53,336 nucleotides of DNA from Candidatus Methanomethylicaceae archaeon (GCA_025057955.1 JANXER010000007.1:1-53336), one strand, 5' to 3'. Shown: positions 44,464-52,602, counted from the stretch's first letter. Program-made: numbers and translations. Notes: generated from the sequence alone by a model not told the origin.

Positions 44464-46126
44464 TCTCTTTCAACCTCATATAATCTTCAATTACCTTTGA
44501 AGGATCACCATCGCTTATAATTTTACCATTAATTATTAATATACATCTATCTGCTACTTCCTCTATGAAGTCTAATTGATGGCTTACAAGTATTATTGCT
44601 GGTTTTAGGATTAATTTAATTTTTTTCAAAATATTGGCAACTCTCCTTAAGTTTAAAGGATCTAAATCTCCAAAAGGCTCATCAAGTAGAAGTACCTTTG
44701 GATTAGATACTAGAGAAAGAGCAAGTGCTATTCTTATTTTCTCTCCACCTGAGAGCTCATAAGATTTTCTATTGAGTATTTCTGAACTAAGATTGAACCA
44801 ATTTAAAATTTCCTCTGCAATCTTTCTACTTTTCTCAAGATTTTTTTCTAAAAAAATCTCTTTTAAAGCAATTCTATCAATTCCTAATTCACTTAGCTTA
44901 ATTTCCATTTCATTTTCAGGAAGTTCCATTATTCTACCTAGGAAATCCACTTGAGTTTCACTTAATCCTATTTTTTTTGCTCTTCGAAAAGCTCCTTCTA
45001 ATAGCTTATAATCCTTAATTCCTAGCCTTGAGGAGAATAAATTCAATACTTCAGACCAATAAGGTAAATCGAACTCTTGATGCATTATGCTTATTTTTCT
45101 CCTGGCTTTAAGGCTCCTCCTTCCAAGTTTATTAATTGTAACCCATTCTCCTTTATGATATAGCAATATATTTCCAGAGTTGGGCAATTCCAATCCTGCT
45201 AATATTCTTAATAGTACAGTTTTTCCGGCGGCAGAAGGACCAATGATTGCTGTTATTTCACCAGTTCTAAAGCTCATAGTTGTATTTTTCAATTCAAATA
45301 TTTTTCCATAGGGGATCAATTTGTATACTTTTTCAACATTTTCCATCCTTAAAATCTCTCTTCCTTTTATTCTAGTTTTCTCCAGAGGTCTCTCCAATTT
45401 AGAGAGAAACTCATCAACAATTTCCTTTGGCCTTCCTTCCATTAGTTTTCTTCCCTTTTCAATAAGCACGACTCTATCTGCGAGTTTCAAATGTGTTTGA
45501 GGATTATGAGATACAAAGAGTATACTTGTTCCATAAGCATCTCTTACTCTTTTTAATGCATCAATTAAAGCCTCTCTACTTTTTATATCCGTCATAGTAC
45601 CAGGCTCATCAAGTAGTAATAGCTTTGGCTTTCTTGCAATTTGTCTTGCCACAATAAGCCTTTGCTTCTCTCCACCGCTTAATATTACAGACCAGAGATC
45701 TACTTTTCCATCCAATCCTACGACCTTCAAAATTTCCAAGGCTCTAGCTTTATATTCTTCATATTCGCTTTCACTTTGAGGTAAACTCTCCTCTTTTATA
45801 TCTTGATACCTTAAGGCTCTAATAACATTATCTATGACTGAATCTGGCCAAAGAGCAAAGGTCCTTTGAAGTTGTATTGCAGTCCTCTTCTGAAGCTCAT
45901 AAAATGCTTCCTTTGGTGAATTTGGAGTTACTTCAAGATCTTCAAATATAATTCTCCCACTATTGAAGCTCTCTACACCCCTCAATATTCTCAATAGTGT
46001 GGTTTTTCCTGCTCCACTCTCTCCTAGTATGCCTAAAATTTCTCCTCTATTCAAATTCAATGAAATTGAATTTAAAGCTGTAATTCCATTTGGAAATATC
46101 TTCACAATATCTTCACATGAAAGCAT
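44453..46126 (-). CDS. AtwA paralogue (component A2-like tandem ABC ATPase) without zinc ribbon
   Basis: 557 aa, two ABC domains. The first has GILGESGAGKTT, IQLQRTFALWPDSVIDNVI, LSGGEKQRLIVARQ and the unusual Walker B tail LLLDEPGTMTD. The second has GPSAAGKTV, MHQEFDLPYWSEVLN, LSGGEKIRIALA and LLLDEPFGDLDP. The QRTFALW motif ties it to AtwA, but the Cys4 zinc ribbon that interrupts domain 1 of AtwA is missing. GGTG stands 6 nt before ATG. It sits between mmp7 and the RACo-like gene. It may energise MCR activation or a related low-potential reduction; its exact partner is unknown. Confidence 0.9.
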   Translation of the reverse strand: MLSCEDIVKIFPNGITALNSISLNLNRGEILGILGESGAGKTTLLRILRGVESFNSGRIIFEDLEVTPNSPKEAFYELQKRTAIQLQRTFALWPDSVIDNVIRALRYQDIKEESLPQSESEYEEYKARALEILKVVGLDGKVDLWSVILSGGEKQRLIVARQIARKPKLLLLDEPGTMTDIKSREALIDALKRVRDAYGTSILFVSHNPQTHLKLADRVVLIEKGRKLMEGRPKEIVDEFLSKLERPLEKTRIKGREILRMENVEKVYKLIPYGKIFELKNTTMSFRTGEITAIIGPSAAGKTVLLRILAGLELPNSGNILLYHKGEWVTINKLGRRSLKARRKISIMHQEFDLPYWSEVLNLFSSRLGIKDYKLLEGAFRRAKKIGLSETQVDFLGRIMELPENEMEIKLSELGIDRIALKEIFLEKNLEKSRKIAEEILNWFNLSSEILNRKSYELSGGEKIRIALALSLVSNPKVLLLDEPFGDLDPLNLRRVANILKKIKLILKPAIILVSHQLDFIEEVADRCILIINGKIISDGDPSKVIEDYMRLKENGI

Positions 46127-46129
46127 ATC

Positions 46130-47044
46130 TTACACCTTGATTAGATAGGACTGAGGGAGAATTTTAACTAATATGTAGCTTCTCATTAGAGATTTTTTAA
46201 TATTAGCTATATCACCAAGCCTCCTTCCCTCAATATCTATGGAGGCCACTTTATATCTATAATCATCATAAGGTAATTTTATTCTTAAACCATCTATTTT
46301 CAATGTGATTGGGCTAGGTGAAAGTGCCTCTAGAGCTTCTGGCATTTGTCTTTCAATTTCCTTTTTCACAAGTGCTGGCTCTACAATTAAAGGATCAAGA
46401 TCCATTTCCCTTCTTCTCTTCTCAGCCACTCTTTCTGCCAAATCAGATACTAATTCCAATTTTTCAATCATTTCATTAATTCTAAATCTCTCTGGATATC
46501 TACCAATACCTCCTACATAACCTTCAATTCCTGGCAGTTCAATTTCATCAGGACCACCTGTTACAATAATGGGTATGGATATATCTTTGAATAATTTTGT
46601 TTTGAAGTTTTTTAGACAATATTCAAAATTTCCAAGCACAAATATAGCAATATCATGTTCTTCTATAAGTTCACGATCTTCTTTACTTATATGCGCTATT
46701 TTCTGACCAACACCTCTTGAAAGCCCTAATAGATTTGTCTTAGCTCCATGTCTTCTTAGATTCTCTGCAATATCACAAGCTGGATGAGGTAAATGATGTC
46801 TCGAGAGGCTTGGAGCTACTACTACAATCTCCACTCCTATGAGTGGAGCTTCCTTTAAGCTTCCCTTCAGTTCCTCTGCAATTTCCATCACTTTTTTTAA
46901 ATCATTTTCTGGAACAGCTATATGCATTATTAAATCAAGTCCAATGACATTCTTTTGTATGATAAAACCTCCTAAATCTTCCACAAACTCCACTAAAATT
47001 TCATGTTTATGGACTCCTCCTTCAAATATAAGATACTTTAGCAT
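46130..47044 (-). CDS. Methanogenesis marker protein 7
   Basis: ~304 aa. The family pattern is clear: KYLIFEGGVHKHEILVEFVEDLGGFIIQKNVIGLDLIMHIAVP, then VVAPSLSRHHLPHPACDIAENLRRHGAKTNLLGLSRGVGQKIAHISKEDRELIEEHDIAIFVLGNFEYCL. Mmp7 is a subunit of the A3a complex that activates MCR, together with McrC, Mmp3, Mmp17 and AtwA (established in Methanothermobacter and Methanococcus). Conserved His and Cys (HHLPHPACD, FEYCL) may take part in iron-sulfur cofactor binding (inference). ATG 47044 fits the ribosome spacing; TTG 47050 is the track start. It overlaps mmp17 by ~23 nt. Confidence 0.92.
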   Translation of the reverse strand: MLKYLIFEGGVHKHEILVEFVEDLGGFIIQKNVIGLDLIMHIAVPENDLKKVMEIAEELKGSLKEAPLIGVEIVVVAPSLSRHHLPHPACDIAENLRRHGAKTNLLGLSRGVGQKIAHISKEDRELIEEHDIAIFVLGNFEYCLKNFKTKLFKDISIPIIVTGGPDEIELPGIEGYVGGIGRYPERFRINEMIEKLELVSDLAERVAEKRRREMDLDPLIVEPALVKKEIERQMPEALEALSPSPITLKIDGLRIKLPYDDYRYKVASIDIEGRRLGDIANIKKSLMRSYILVKILPQSYLIKV

Positions 47045-47576
47045 TATCAATCATCTCCATTGCCTTCTTAATCCATTCCTCTTTAATGGGATCCTCTGAA
47101 GCAATTATAATTATAATTTCATCTCTCTTCATAGAACGTCTAATTTTGAAGCCTTCGGGTAAAATTCTTGATATCAACTCCGTAATTTTCTCAGTAACAC
47201 TTATTGCCTTCTCTCTTATCTTAATTTCTTTCAAGTATTCTAAATCAACTCCTTTTACAAGAATATCATTTCTTCCTATTTGCTCAATCTTGTCTCTTCC
47301 CAACTCACTCCAAAGCGCCCTCAGAGCATCAGCTAGATCCAATTCATTATCAAGCGATATCTTAATACTATCAGATCTCACCTCAAATTTTGCTAAATCT
47401 TTAAGTACGTTCTTCCTTTCAAATTCTCTATAGCTTATACTGATTATAAAGAGGGGGATTTCCGGTCTTATATATGCATATAGCCATTTTATGCTTCCAC
47501 CTAATGCCAAATCTTCTACAGCTCTTTCAATGAGATGTCTATAACGCTCTCCTCCCTTCTTATCAGAGGAGTCCAC
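47022..47576 (-). CDS. Methanogenesis marker protein 17
   Basis: 184 aa, the expected size. N-terminal VDSSDKKGGERYRHLIERAVEDLALGGSIKWLYAYIRPEIPLFIISI is characteristic of the family, as is the C-terminal ILPEGFKIRRSMKRDEIIIIIASEDPIKEEWIKKA. No Cys is present. Mmp17 is part of the MCR activation complex A3a (established for its homologue). GTG start. It lies between mmp6 and mmp7, its 3' end overlapping mmp7. Confidence 0.9.
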   Translation of the reverse strand: MDSSDKKGGERYRHLIERAVEDLALGGSIKWLYAYIRPEIPLFIISISYREFERKNVLKDLAKFEVRSDSIKISLDNELDLADALRALWSELGRDKIEQIGRNDILVKGVDLEYLKEIKIREKAISVTEKITELISRILPEGFKIRRSMKRDEIIIIIASEDPIKEEWIKKAMEMIDNAKVSYI

Positions 47577-47589
47577 AATGAGCCTAATT

Positions 47590-47988
47590 TTAAGCCTCCT
47601 CCACTATTTTTTTAAGGATTTCATAATTCAATTTATCTCTCTTTCTTCTAGGAGCCTCCTCAGCACTTTCTAGCGCTTTAGCAACGTTCTTTAGTACACT
47701 TCTCTCCAATCCTAGCATGAAAAAACCTGGCCTTGGTCCTCCGCCTCTTTTTGCTCTACAAATTCTTTCATCTCCTATTCTAAATCCCCTCGCTTTTACA
47801 AATATTCTATTTGGATCCATCTCCTTCAATTCCTTTATGGCCTTCTCAACGACTTCATCCTCTCCCTCTATTAAGAGGCCATAGCAAGTCTCCTTATAAT
47901 TTATATCACTGATCTTAGAGATTTTCTCCGCCAACATTGATGGTGTTAAATTTGAATCTGGTGATAGCATAACCACATAAGTTTTCAT
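47590..47988 (-). CDS. Methanogenesis marker protein 6
   Basis: 132 aa. The conserved core RIFVKARGFRIGDERICRAKRGGGPRPGFFMLGLE is diagnostic for marker 6. The N-terminus (YVVMLSPDSNLTPSMLAEKISKISD) forms an alpha/beta unit. The function is not known, but it always accompanies MCR genes. The ATG coincides with the last base of mmp3 (1-nt overlap), and mmp17 follows 13 nt later. Confidence 0.92.
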   Translation of the reverse strand: MKTYVVMLSPDSNLTPSMLAEKISKISDINYKETCYGLLIEGEDEVVEKAIKELKEMDPNRIFVKARGFRIGDERICRAKRGGGPRPGFFMLGLERSVLKNVAKALESAEEAPRRKRDKLNYEILKKIVEEA

Positions 47989-49478
47989 TAATTAGCCTCC
48001 ATAATGTAAATTTCATCATTTTCTCTAATATTTTTCAAATTCTCCAAACCTGCTATAACTTCCCCTATTATATTGCTTCCATCGAACCCCTCAGCTGTTG
48101 GACCAAATTTTTCACTTCTTGATAATCTTATTCCAATTATACCTACATTCTTCTTTACAGAATTGGTCACTCCTATTACTCCAGCATTAACACCCTCCTT
48201 TGGAGTATTCTCTGGTATGAGCATTTTTTCTATATTACCTTTGAATAAAACTACATCCTTTGTTGCAAAGAAAACTTTCAAACACCCTATTTTTTTCAAG
48301 TCCATTCCAGTAACTCTTTCAAAATATTTCACAGTAACTGGTGCAAGCTCCCTATATAGTTTTATTTTCAAGATTTTATTCTTTGATATCCCTTTACAAA
48401 TCACCTTTCCTTCTTTATAAATTTCTAAAGTGGTTGATGGCATATGATCAACAATTATAGCATCATCACTGACATCTTCTTCTCTTATACATCTTATGCC
48501 TAAATTCTTCAAAATGATGGAAGCTTCATATTGAGTCTTTCCCAATAATTCTATTTTAGCTGGATTGACTATAACTTTAATTCTATCTCCTTCTAAAGCT
48601 ACATCAGCGAGCTCCAATCCCTTTGTGATCTTGCCCACTATTGTATGATCAATGGATATTGGCGCTCTATCCGTATATACATAGATGGATCCTGTCATAA
48701 TTCCTCCATTTCTAATAGAGATTACACCTCTTTCCCTAATTCCAATTTTTTCTCTTTCCAATGAAGTTACGTATTTATCATGTGAAATGAATCTACTAGT
48801 CTTTCTTGAGACTAGAAAGCCATTAGCTAATGCATTATATAAATATTCTCCATTCTTGGGAGATTCAAAATCCAAGGAAATTTCCATATGAGTTATTATT
48901 TCATCTCCATAATTTGGTACGTAATCTAAATTTACTCGCATTAATTGTATTCCTCCTCTTTCCTTTACTATGGGGGAGATTTTTTCTATATAATCTCCCA
49001 CTTTCAATAATTCAAGAATATGTCTTCCATAGACCACTTTTCCCATAATATCTCCATCATCTGGAGGAAAATATAATCCAACATGAGTTTTCTTGCTAAA
49101 TATTAAATGCGACTCATCTAAACTCATTCCAGATAGACTGATTGTAATCTCATATTGTTTTAACTCAATTTCCTTTATTAATGGTTTAAAGTTTGAGATT
49201 GTAGGGCCAAAGGCTATGGCCTCATTGGTTGCCCATCTTACTTTACAACCTTCAAAATTTTTGTAAACTTTTCTCCATTTATCTAGAGCTTTTTCACATT
49301 CCCATCTTATTATAATTTTACCTCTATTAGTTATTACCTCATAGAGATTTGTAATAATTTTTTCTATATCTATTGGCCTTTTCACTGCTATAATGAAATC
49401 ATTAAAATTAGGTAATATTTTCCTTAGATTCTCCCCCTCTTGAATTTCAAATTCAATTCCATCCACTATAATCTTCAT
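47988..49478 (-). CDS. Methanogenesis marker protein 3 (UPF0288)
   Basis: ~496 aa, the size of marker 3. It starts MKIIVDGIEFEIQEGENLRKILP (ubiquitin-like first strand pair). The middle has GGIMTGSIYVYTDRAPISIDHTIVGKITKGLELADVALEGDRIKVIVNPAKIELLGKTQYEA. The C-terminal cyclophilin-like part is VKYFERVTGMDLKKIGCLKVFFATKDVVLFKG...GVIGVTNSVKKNVGIIGIRLS. It is a subunit of the A3a MCR activation complex in methanogens. The track start 49565 runs into the divergent mcrD; ATG 49478, 6 nt after GGTG, is right. First gene of a 7-gene operon reaching to 42033. Confidence 0.93.
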   Translation of the reverse strand: MKIIVDGIEFEIQEGENLRKILPNFNDFIIAVKRPIDIEKIITNLYEVITNRGKIIIRWECEKALDKWRKVYKNFEGCKVRWATNEAIAFGPTISNFKPLIKEIELKQYEITISLSGMSLDESHLIFSKKTHVGLYFPPDDGDIMGKVVYGRHILELLKVGDYIEKISPIVKERGGIQLMRVNLDYVPNYGDEIITHMEISLDFESPKNGEYLYNALANGFLVSRKTSRFISHDKYVTSLEREKIGIRERGVISIRNGGIMTGSIYVYTDRAPISIDHTIVGKITKGLELADVALEGDRIKVIVNPAKIELLGKTQYEASIILKNLGIRCIREEDVSDDAIIVDHMPSTTLEIYKEGKVICKGISKNKILKIKLYRELAPVTVKYFERVTGMDLKKIGCLKVFFATKDVVLFKGNIEKMLIPENTPKEGVNAGVIGVTNSVKKNVGIIGIRLSRSEKFGPTAEGFDGSNIIGEVIAGLENLKNIRENDEIYIMEAN

Positions 49479-49534
49479 ATAGTACACCAAACAATTATTT
49501 ATCACCTCTCTCAAATTTATAAAAGGTGCCTTTA
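49479..49534. promoter_or_regulatory. Divergent promoter region, mmp3 operon / mcrD-mcrC-mmp5
   Basis: A 56-bp spacer with GGTG sites for both genes (mmp3 side and AAAAGGTGCC on the mcrD side). For mmp3 a TATA-like TTTTATAAATTT reads on the minus strand about 35 nt before the ATG. AATTATTTAT can serve mcrD. Control of the two operons from one short region ensures joint expression of MCR activation factors. Confidence 0.5.
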
Positions 49535-49873
49535 TTGAGCGAGCAAGAGATAGAATTAATGCCAAGAAGATTAATGTCCATGGATAGGGCAGATGAGCTT
49601 GTTAATATGCTTAAGGCTACTGGCTTAATTAGTGAAGTACTATTGCAAAAACACAAATATTATGATGGAAAATACTTGGTTGGACGCTTTATATTATTGA
49701 TTAATAATCCTCCGAATGAAGTTATAAGCAAAATTGCTCCAATTTGTGAAAAAATGATGCCATATGGCTATGATATTAGAGTAGGTAAATTTACAAAACC
49801 AAGGCCCACAGTCTCAGACTATATTAGGGAGGCAATATATTGGAGCGAACTATTGGAAGGGGAACGCAAATAG
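49535..49873 (+). CDS. mcrD: McrD protein (MCR assembly chaperone-like)
   Basis: ~112 aa. McrD signatures are present: IELMPRRLMSMDRADELVNMLKATGLISEVLLQ at the N-terminus (ELxPxRLL pattern) and ICEKMMPYGYDIRVGKFTKPRPTVSDYIREA at the end. McrD binds MCR and is thought to help assembly or cofactor insertion; it is not in the active enzyme. The track start GTG 49526 is inside the GGTG site; TTG 49535, 6 nt after it, is the likely start. It is separated from mcrBGA by 21 kb and paired with mcrC, overlapping it by 34 nt. Confidence 0.9.
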   Translation: MSEQEIELMPRRLMSMDRADELVNMLKATGLISEVLLQKHKYYDGKYLVGRFILLINNPPNEVISKIAPICEKMMPYGYDIRVGKFTKPRPTVSDYIREAIYWSELLEGERK

Positions 49874-50511
49874 TTGATTGTAGAGAAGCGCAAGGAGTGG
49901 GAATAGGTGGAGGTTTAGCTCAAAGAGGGACGATTTCAGAATCCGAACGCCTTGATGTTGTTGCAATAGCAATGTCTCCTTCAAAGAGGCATATTACAAA
50001 ACCCATTTGCGAAATAACCTATGGACTTAGGGAGCAAGGAATAAGGACTAGCGTATTAGTTCTTGAATCTGGATCAGGAGTTCCACCTGATTCACCATAT
50101 GGTGGTGCACCAGGTGGAACAATGGCTGGAATTACTGAGAAGGAAATTCTTCAAATAAAGAGATTTAAGTTAGCAATTCTTCATCTTGGTGGTATTGCAG
50201 GTCATGTAGTATATAAGGCAAGAGCTTTTTTACGTTACGTGGATATTCCAGCCATAATTGTTTGTGAGGCACCTGTGGACTATGAGGATTTCGCAAAAGT
50301 TGGTATAATAACAAGATTGGTTCGCCCTCCTCCAGATAGAGTGGAATGTCTTGGCATAATTGTGGATATAGTGACTGGAGTTGTTAGAGGTGTGAGCGTT
50401 CAAAGAGATAAATTGAATGAAATAATATTAAAGGTTAAATTTTGGTTAAATAAAATAGAGGAAGGATCGGTGAAATTAATTGGCCAAAGTATATATCCAT
50501 CCTCCAAATAG
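49840..50511 (+). CDS. mcrC: McrC protein (MCR activation complex subunit)
   Basis: 223 aa, canonical: IGRGTQIVDCREAQGVGIGGGLAQRGTISES, RHITKPICEITYGLREQGIRTSVLVLESGSGVPPDSPYGGAPGGTMAGITEKE, AILHLGGIAGHVVYKARAFLRYVDIPAIIVCEAPVDYEDFAKVGI. It is a core part of the A3a activation complex in methanogens. Conserved cysteines in VDCRE, KPICEI, VCEAP may hold metal clusters (inference). The start is TTG 49840, 7 nt after GGGAGG, inside the mcrD end. The stop region overlaps mmp5 by 32 nt. Confidence 0.96.
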   Translation: MERTIGRGTQIVDCREAQGVGIGGGLAQRGTISESERLDVVAIAMSPSKRHITKPICEITYGLREQGIRTSVLVLESGSGVPPDSPYGGAPGGTMAGITEKEILQIKRFKLAILHLGGIAGHVVYKARAFLRYVDIPAIIVCEAPVDYEDFAKVGIITRLVRPPPDRVECLGIIVDIVTGVVRGVSVQRDKLNEIILKVKFWLNKIEEGSVKLIGQSIYPSSK

Positions 50512-50917
50512 CCTAATTTTATTCGATTTAGTTAGGCGATTTGGGCATACTCCTCTTGGATTGGGTGAGGAGGTTTCTAAGAATGTCAATAAGCCAGAGA
50601 TTGATTCTCCTCCAATGAATATAACTCCCGATTTTCCTAGAAAGGGCTTAAAATATGTTGCAATAGAGGTTCCTTCTGGGGTTAGAGGAAGATTGGCTCT
50701 AATAGGTCCATTAATTGAAGAGGCAGATGCTGCAATAATAGTAGATGATCCAGAGGTTGGCTTTGGATGTACAAGCTGTGGAAGAGCTAATGAATTCCTC
50801 ATATATCTTGTGAAGCAGAGAGGAATTCCTTACATTGTGGTTCCCTATCCTTATACCGAAGAAGAAGCGAAAATCATGGTTAGTGAGATTAAAAAGTTCC
50901 TAGCCTCTTTACATTGA
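50480..50917 (+). CDS. Methanogenesis marker protein 5
   Basis: 145 aa. The beginning AKVYIHPPNSLILFDLVRRFGHTPLGLGEEV is the marker 5 signature. DDPEVGFGCTSCGRANEFLIYLVKQRGIPYIVVPYPYTEEEAK carries a CxxC pair. The function is unknown, but the gene is confined to MCR organisms. The TTG start follows GGTG by 7 nt within mcrC. Third gene of mcrD-mcrC-mmp5. It converges with a 77-aa unknown gene 2 nt away. Confidence 0.88.
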   Translation: MAKVYIHPPNSLILFDLVRRFGHTPLGLGEEVSKNVNKPEIDSPPMNITPDFPRKGLKYVAIEVPSGVRGRLALIGPLIEEADAAIIVDDPEVGFGCTSCGRANEFLIYLVKQRGIPYIVVPYPYTEEEAKIMVSEIKKFLASLH

Positions 50918-50919
50918 AA

Positions 50920-51153
50920 TCATTCAAATTTTTTGAGAACCTCCTCCAATCTCTTGCGTATGAATTCCTTGGCCTTAATTAAATTCTCATAATTCCCTTT
51001 CAATGCCCACATCATAGGAGGATTTTCATTATTAAGCATTGCCTCTTTTATTGGTACCTCTACTATTTCAATGCCAAACTTATTGACTGCTTCTGCTATT
51101 ATTGAATAGGGCGTTCCAGCAGGAATAGGCATAAGATACTTTCTCTCTTCCAT
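50920..51153 (-). CDS. Small unknown protein (77 aa) next to mmp5
   Basis: Not recognised. 77 aa, beginning MEERKYLMPIPAGTPYSIIAEAVNKFGIEIVEVPIKEAMLNNENPPMMWALKGNYENLIKAKEFIRKRLEEVLKKFE. The compact alpha/beta pattern with a PIPAGTPYSII motif suggests a folded domain. Its ATG has a TATA-like TTTATATTTC ~25 bp upstream and no ribosome site, so it may be leaderless. It faces the mcrD-mcrC-mmp5 operon tail to tail. It is likely a real gene because a strong AT-rich promoter region lies upstream. Confidence 0.65.
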   Translation of the reverse strand: MEERKYLMPIPAGTPYSIIAEAVNKFGIEIVEVPIKEAMLNNENPPMMWALKGNYENLIKAKEFIRKRLEEVLKKFE

Positions 51154-51340
51154 AGTACATTAATTGATTAATTGAAATATAAAAATCTATATAATTCCCT
51201 ATATATAATCTATATTTAAATTATCATATTATGATAATATAAAAAATAATCTATATATTATCGCTTATAGATCGCCTCATTTTTCAAGAATTTCTGCAGT
51301 TATATTTCCAAATGGTACCACATTTATTGAATAATTTTTT
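51154..51340. promoter_or_regulatory. Very AT-rich intergenic region with 19-bp palindrome
   Basis: 187 bp between the 77-aa gene and the 3' end of the HMG-CoA reductase gene. It includes ATTATCATA-T-TATGATAAT (51220-51238), a perfect palindrome, flanked by two ATAATCTATAT(AT) direct repeats. TATA-like blocks serve the 77-aa gene. A regulator site is possible. No ORF or RNA structure is seen. Confidence 0.5.
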
Positions 51341-52597
51341 CTAGGAGCTAGATTTTATTAAATCCAGAATCTCCTTTGCCCTTTTAGGTGTTATATCTCT
51401 TTCTCTTACCATAATCTCAGCAATTTTATCCACTAAATCTCCCTTTGCACCTACCATTATTGCTATATTTCTTGCATGAAGCTCCATATGCCCTCTTTGT
51501 ATGCCCTCAGTAACTAATGCTCTAAGTGCTGCAAAGTTTTGTGCTAAGCCTACAGCACACATTATTTCAGCCAATTCCTTAGCTGTTTTAATGCCTAAGA
51601 TTTTTAAGGATAGTCTAGCCAATGGATGAGCTCCTATAGCTCCACCTACTGTACCTACCGCTAAAGGCATTTCCAATTCTCCTACTAAGTCATCCTTCTC
51701 ATTTTTATACCATCTTGATAGTGGAAGATACCTACCTGAGAGAGATGCATAAGCATGTGCTCCTGCCTCAATTGCTCTCGTATCGTTTGCAGTTGCTAAA
51801 GCTATGGCTATAATTCCATTCATAATTCCTTTATTATGTGTAGTAGCTCTATATACATCATAGCATGCAAATTTATATGCCTTTATAATATCATCAATTA
51901 TCTTTTCACCTATCACTTCCTTCTTATATACTACTTTAGCTCTTACTATTCTTTCTGTGGCAAGATTCGATATAATTCTTAAAAGCACACTACCTCCAGT
52001 TATTGCCTCAATATCTGGCGCCATTCCTTCAACAATTGTATTCACTGTATTTGCTCCCATGGCGTCTTTACAATCAACAAAGAATTCTACTATCAACATT
52101 TCATCATTTGAAGGGCCAATGATTCTAGCATTTACGTCCCTTACACCTCCTCCTACCTCAACCAAGCTCTTTGCAAAGGAGTTGGCTCTTTCTATTAATT
52201 CAGATTTAAATTTCAAAATATCATTAATTGCTTTATTTGGATTTGGAACATTCAATACTTGAATTTGTCCGCGCATTATTGATCTTGTGCACTCTGCTAT
52301 AAAACCCTCGGGAAGTGCTAGCTTTGCAGCATGACTTGCAGCAGCAATAACAGAGGGCTCCTCAATTACCATGGGTATTAAATAATCCTTACCATTAATT
52401 CTGAAATTAACCGCAATTCCTAAAGGTATTGGAAAAATACCCACAACATTTTCCACCATTTTATCAGCTAATGAGATCTCAAGCCCACCATCTAATAATT
52501 TCAAATCTTCATCTGTTAAGTTTGCAAAATTTTTCAATTCCCTTCTTCTCTCATTTATACTCATTTTATAGAAGCCAGGAAGCCTAGAAGTTCTCAT
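51341..52597 (-). CDS. hmgA: HMG-CoA reductase, class II (bacterial/Archaeoglobus type)
   Basis: The enzyme reduces HMG-CoA to mevalonate, the entry to archaeal isoprenoid lipids. About 418 aa. Class II features: N-terminal MRTSRLPGFYKMSINERRRELKNFANLTDEDLKLL and ENVVGIFPIPLGIAVNFRINGKDYLIPMVIEEPSVIAAASHAAKLA (catalytic Glu). DAMGANTVNT is the cofactor loop, and the C-terminal GHMELHARNIAIMVGAKGDLV holds the catalytic His. Most archaea have class I, so this looks like transfer from a bacterium or another archaeon. ATG 52597, 6 nt after GGTG, is preferred over GTG 52606. It follows the HAD gene directly. Confidence 0.94.
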   Translation of the reverse strand: MRTSRLPGFYKMSINERRRELKNFANLTDEDLKLLDGGLEISLADKMVENVVGIFPIPLGIAVNFRINGKDYLIPMVIEEPSVIAAASHAAKLALPEGFIAECTRSIMRGQIQVLNVPNPNKAINDILKFKSELIERANSFAKSLVEVGGGVRDVNARIIGPSNDEMLIVEFFVDCKDAMGANTVNTIVEGMAPDIEAITGGSVLLRIISNLATERIVRAKVVYKKEVIGEKIIDDIIKAYKFACYDVYRATTHNKGIMNGIIAIALATANDTRAIEAGAHAYASLSGRYLPLSRWYKNEKDDLVGELEMPLAVGTVGGAIGAHPLARLSLKILGIKTAKELAEIMCAVGLAQNFAALRALVTEGIQRGHMELHARNIAIMVGAKGDLVDKIAEIMVRERDITPKRAKEILDLIKSSS

Positions 52598-52602
52598 TTT
52601 TC

